DNA of 64,000 nucleotides from Crocinitomix sp044361315 (GTDB lineage Bacteria; Bacteroidota; Bacteroidia; Flavobacteriales_D; Crocinitomicaceae), in the NCBI GenBank assembly GCA_044361315.1, contig JBIKJA010000013.1:62001-126000 (forward strand), read 5' to 3'. How positions within the stretch are numbered: the stretch's first letter is position 1; the number at the start of each line of letters is the position of its first letter. Shown in pieces: positions 60,969-64,000 of this stretch. The notes under the pieces were generated by a model that searched no databases, had not been told where the DNA came from, and saw only the letters and a list, made by a program, of their open reading frames with translations. Made by a program: the position numbers and the translations under genes.

Positions 60969-62750
60969 ATGTCTTCTTTATTCTATTTAAATAAATATTT
61001 ATTCAAGTACAAATGGTATTTGATTCTTGGAACGGTTTTTATTTTGATTTCCAACATTTTTTTGGTGCAACAACCTGAAATTTTGAAAGAAGCTATCAAT
61101 AAAATCACATCTCAATTGGATTCCTCAGCGGGCGATAAATTTGATTTAGCACTTTCAACTGCCTTAATGCTGTCAGGATTGTATTTCTTATTTTCCATTT
61201 TAAAAGGAATTTTTCAGTTTTTCATGCGACAAACTATCATTATTATGTCACGGCACATAGAATATGATTTGAAAAATGAAATTTACAATCAATACCAAAA
61301 TTTGACCTTTAATTTTTACAAAAAAAACTCGACCGGCGATTTAATGAATCGCATTAGTGAAGATGTTTCAAAAGTGAGGATGTATTTGGGGCCTGGTATT
61401 ATGTACACCATTAACCTATTTTTTCTATTTGGGTTGATTTTGTATAAAATGATTTCTCAAAATGCCGAGCTCACCATGTATGTGCTTTTGCCTTTACCTT
61501 TAATGTCTTTATTGATTTATTTTGTCAGTCGCGATTTGAATAAAAAAAGTGAACGGGTTCAAAATCAGCAATCCAAGTTAACAACTTTTGTACAAGAATC
61601 ATTTTCAGGCATCCGAATTATCAAATCGCATATAAAGGAGAAAAAGGTAGAGCAAAAATTTAAAGATGAGGCTGAATTGTATCTTTCTCATTCGATGAAA
61701 TTGGCAAAAACCAACGCTTTTTTTACACCTACTATTTTATTATTAATTGGTATCAGTACCATTTTAACGATTTACATCGGTGGATTACAAGCAAAAGACG
61801 GTCAAATTGATCCAGGTGAAATTGCTCAATTTATCGTTTACGTCAATATGTTGACATGGCCCTTTGCTTCGTTGGGTTGGGTGACCTCGATCGTTCAACA
61901 TGCGGCTGCTTCTCAAACGCGGATTAACGAATTTTTAAAAGAGGTACCAGATCTAGAAGTTGAAAATAATGGAAAACAATTGACTGATTTTTCAGATAAA
62001 ATTATCTTAGAAAATGTGTCGTTGACTTACGAAAATTCGGGATTAACTGTGCTGAAAAATGTCAATCTGACAATTAAAAAAGGAGAAACGATTGGAATAA
62101 TTGGTAAAACCGGTTCAGGAAAATCGTCTTTAGCTTATTTAATTATGCGACTTTTTGACCCGACGGCTGGGGAATTGATGTTGGATGAAACAAATCTGCG
62201 TGAAATTGATTTAAACCACTGGCGCCAAATGTTAGGGTACGTTCCACAAGAGCATTTCCTTTTTTCAGATTCAATTCGGAACAATATCATTTTTGGGGCG
62301 TCTGACGATGAGATCTCCGATGAACGTATTTATGCTGTTGCAAGAAATGCTGGAATTCATGAGACAATAATGAATTTCCCTGATCAATATGAGACCTTAT
62401 TGGGTGAACGTGGAATTAATTTATCGGGTGGACAAAAACAACGATTGTCAATTGCACGTGCATTTATTAAAAATCCAGAAATTTTAGTTTTAGATGATTG
62501 TTTGTCAGCAGTTGACAATGAAACTGAAGAATTTATTTTACAAGCCATTCGTTCTGATTTAAATGAAAAAACAGCGATTATCATAAGCCATCGAATTTCG
62601 AGTATTAAATATGTCGATAAAATTATTGTGATGGATGATGGATGTTTGGTTGAAGAAGGAAATCATACAGAATTAATGGCATTAAAAGGGATTTATTACG
62701 ACACTTACAAACGTCAAGAGTTTCAGGCGGAACAAAAGGTAACGGAATGA
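60969..62750 (+). CDS. ABC exporter, fused membrane and ATPase domains
   Basis: 593 residues. Six transmembrane helices (about 15-325) precede the nucleotide-binding domain: Walker A GKTGSGKSS (about residue 379), Q-loop YVPQEHFLF, signature LSGGQKQRLSIARAF, Walker B ILVLDDCLSAVD and the switch His in IISHRISS. The residue after Walker B is Asp instead of the usual catalytic Glu, as in MdlB/SmdA-type half-transporters that pair with a second subunit. No second half is adjacent. Its stop overlaps the start of the methyltransferase gene by 4 bases. Confidence 0.93.
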   Translation: MSSLFYLNKYLFKYKWYLILGTVFILISNIFLVQQPEILKEAINKITSQLDSSAGDKFDLALSTALMLSGLYFLFSILKGIFQFFMRQTIIIMSRHIEYDLKNEIYNQYQNLTFNFYKKNSTGDLMNRISEDVSKVRMYLGPGIMYTINLFFLFGLILYKMISQNAELTMYVLLPLPLMSLLIYFVSRDLNKKSERVQNQQSKLTTFVQESFSGIRIIKSHIKEKKVEQKFKDEAELYLSHSMKLAKTNAFFTPTILLLIGISTILTIYIGGLQAKDGQIDPGEIAQFIVYVNMLTWPFASLGWVTSIVQHAAASQTRINEFLKEVPDLEVENNGKQLTDFSDKIILENVSLTYENSGLTVLKNVNLTIKKGETIGIIGKTGSGKSSLAYLIMRLFDPTAGELMLDETNLREIDLNHWRQMLGYVPQEHFLFSDSIRNNIIFGASDDEISDERIYAVARNAGIHETIMNFPDQYETLLGERGINLSGGQKQRLSIARAFIKNPEILVLDDCLSAVDNETEEFILQAIRSDLNEKTAIIISHRISSIKYVDKIIVMDDGCLVEEGNHTELMALKGIYYDTYKRQEFQAEQKVTE

Positions 62751-63214
62751 AAAAAGTGTGGGAATTATCGGAAGAATCATTTTTTGGGATTGGAATCTAC
62801 CGACCAAAAACGGAGCATAATATAGGTTCTTTGTGGCGATCGGCGCATATTTTAGGTGCTTCGTTTATTTTTATTATCGATGGAAAATACAAGCATCAAA
62901 CCTCTGACACCCTAAAAACCTGGTCAAAAATTCCGTTTTATAAATATGAGGACATGGATCATTTTTATAAATCGCTTTCTTATTCTACACAACTTGTTGG
63001 GGTGGAGATGGGATCAAATTCACAATCTATTTGTACATTTGTACACCCGCCGCGAGTTGCTTATTTATTAGGAGCTGAGGACAATGGTTTAACACCAGCT
63101 GTTTTGGACAAATGTCACCACGTTGTTCAATTACCGGGGGATGTTTCGTTAAATGTGGCGGTTTGTGGAAGTATAGTTATGTATGATCGAATACAAAAAA
63201 GAAGTTTAAAATGA
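62747..63214 (+). CDS. TrmH/SpoU-family RNA 2'-O-methyltransferase
   Basis: 155 residues of the SPOUT class. Motif 1 is HNIGSLWRSAHILGA, motif 2 is AYLLGAEDNGLT, and motif 3 is VVQLPGDVSLNVAVCGSIVMYD, forming the trefoil-knot SAM site. It lacks an N-terminal RNA-binding domain, so it resembles TrmL-like short enzymes acting on tRNA; the target position is unproven. It overlaps the ABC gene at its start and the ttcA gene at its stop, both ATGA. Confidence 0.9.
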   Translation: MKKVWELSEESFFGIGIYRPKTEHNIGSLWRSAHILGASFIFIIDGKYKHQTSDTLKTWSKIPFYKYEDMDHFYKSLSYSTQLVGVEMGSNSQSICTFVHPPRVAYLLGAEDNGLTPAVLDKCHHVVQLPGDVSLNVAVCGSIVMYDRIQKRSLK

Positions 63215-64000
63215 AGGAAGTAAAGGAAGTGGAGTTGAAAGATAGTGAAGAGAAATTGAATCGCAAACTGAAAAAAAAGGTTTGGAATGCCATCAATGAA
63301 TACGACATGATTCAGGATGGAGATAAATTAATGGTGTGTCTTTCAGGTGGTAAAGATAGTTATACCATGCTCGATATCTTGATGCAAATTCAAAAAGCAT
63401 CTGTCTTTAATTTTGAAATTATTGCAGTAAATTTAGATCAAAAACAACCTGGTTATCCAACCGAAGTTTTACCGAAATACTTGACCGAAGTTGGTGTAAA
63501 TTTTGAAATTGTTGAACGAGATACGTACAGCATTGTCAAAGAAAAAGTACCTGAAGGCAAAACCACGTGCAGTTTGTGTTCACGTTTAAGACGAGGAACG
63601 TTGTACGAAGCCGCTGAGCGATTAGGGTGCAATAAAATTTGTCTAGGTCACCACCGCGATGATATTATCGAAACATTTTTCTTGAATTTATTTTTTGCGG
63701 GAAAAATTGAAACCATGCCTGCAAAATACATCACTAATGACAATCGATTTGTTGTTTTGCGACCTCTTGCATTTATCAAAGAGGAAGAAATTATGCAATA
63801 TTTGGCCTATCGAAATTATCCAATTATTCCATGTAATCTTTGTGGTGCTCAAGAAAATTTGCAACGACAAGTTGTCAAAAAAATGTTATCGACGTGGGAT
63901 GAAAAATATGACAACCGTTCGGAAATTATTTTTTCTGCCTTTAAAAACATTTCACCTACCCACATGTTTGATTCCGATTTATATGATTTTAAGAATTTAC
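63211..64000 (+). CDS. ttcA: tRNA 2-thiocytidine synthase TtcA (3' partial)
   Basis: The first 263 residues of a protein of about 290, cut by the window end. The ATG at 63211 overlaps the previous stop (ATGA). The PP-loop motif is SGGKDSYTMLD (residues 45-55). Cys pairs that hold the iron-sulfur cluster are CSLCSRLRRG (about 120, 123) and PCNLCGAQENLQRQ. GHHRDDIIETFFLNL is also typical. It thiolates cytidine 32 of certain tRNAs, using ATP and a sulfur donor. Confidence 0.95.
   Translation, partial: MKEVKEVELKDSEEKLNRKLKKKVWNAINEYDMIQDGDKLMVCLSGGKDSYTMLDILMQIQKASVFNFEIIAVNLDQKQPGYPTEVLPKYLTEVGVNFEIVERDTYSIVKEKVPEGKTTCSLCSRLRRGTLYEAAERLGCNKICLGHHRDDIIETFFLNLFFAGKIETMPAKYITNDNRFVVLRPLAFIKEEEIMQYLAYRNYPIIPCNLCGAQENLQRQVVKKMLSTWDEKYDNRSEIIFSAFKNISPTHMFDSDLYDFKNL

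Noticed and set aside
1..64000. tRNA, rRNA, prophage, restriction or toxin-antitoxin genes
   Set aside because: No sequence in any gap showed the conserved tRNA arms or rRNA segments, and no coding region matched phage structural, restriction or toxin-antitoxin families.

Overview
The window reads as chromosomal DNA of an AT-rich, free-living Bacteroidota, most like the Flavobacteriales (Crocinitomicaceae/Fluviicola-type). The evidence is three secreted proteins with type IX secretion (T9SS) C-terminal sorting domains, a SprB-type repeat, a TonB-dependent receptor with an N-terminal carboxypeptidase-regulatory-like domain, many small lipoproteins, a long NusB, leucine dehydrogenase next to nusB/yajC, and repeated matches to the Bacteroidota -7 promoter element TAnnTTTG. 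No rRNA, tRNA, CRISPR array or intact prophage was seen.

Layout. 1-3.5 kb: the end of an RND efflux pump, its TolC partner and a polytopic membrane protein. 3.6-10 kb: a GH2 beta-mannosidase, a glycine-rich T9SS protein, a REP-associated tyrosine transposase (RAYT) between two identical palindromes and clusters of short palindromes, then mnmA. 10.7-15.3 kb: a DtxR-type regulator with an iron-box-like operator shared with a divergent outer-membrane protein gene, DUF2461, and a LVIVD-repeat lipoprotein with a barrel partner. 15.6-18.2 kb: an arsenic operon (arsR, DUF6428, LMW-phosphatase-like arsenate reductase, acr3) with a perfect palindrome in front of arsR. 18.2-21 kb: decayed DNA with a PD-(D/E)XK transposase remnant, and a GT22-type glycosyltransferase. 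21-27.3 kb: small membrane proteins, OsmC, and a reverse-strand run of a T9SS WD40 protein, a Cys-containing barrel, a small Cys-pair protein and lipoproteins. 27.3-32.9 kb: aroC, a phosphohexomutase, acyl-CoA reductase divergent from an Alvin-type ferredoxin, comB and a lipoprotein. 33-40.6 kb: small lipoproteins, a giant alpha-2-macroglobulin lipoprotein and a membrane transglutaminase-like protein. 41.2-49.6 kb: 3-hydroxybutyryl-CoA dehydrogenase, a TonB receptor with a small membrane partner, and a 1419-residue TPR/PAS/GAF/SpoIIE sensor phosphatase. 50-53.2 kb: rpsF-rpsR-rplI, and a dnaX gene split by a -1 frame change. 53.6-57.9 kb: a vanadium-haloperoxidase/PAP2-type lipoprotein with a barrel, and a T9SS propeller protein. 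57.9-64 kb: yajC, DUF1573, nusB and leucine dehydrogenase, divergent from an ABC exporter-trmH-ttcA run whose genes overlap by 4 bases.

Most points of interest are small: the split dnaX, the RAYT with its palindromes, the two metal-linked operators, the Cys-rich DUF6428 protein in the arsenic operon, and three GC-rich hairpin repeats in AT-rich intergenic DNA. I found no clear wholly new multi-gene system. The best candidates for unexplored biology are the RAYT/palindrome island, the dnaX frame change and the 22.8-26.5 kb reverse-strand gene run.
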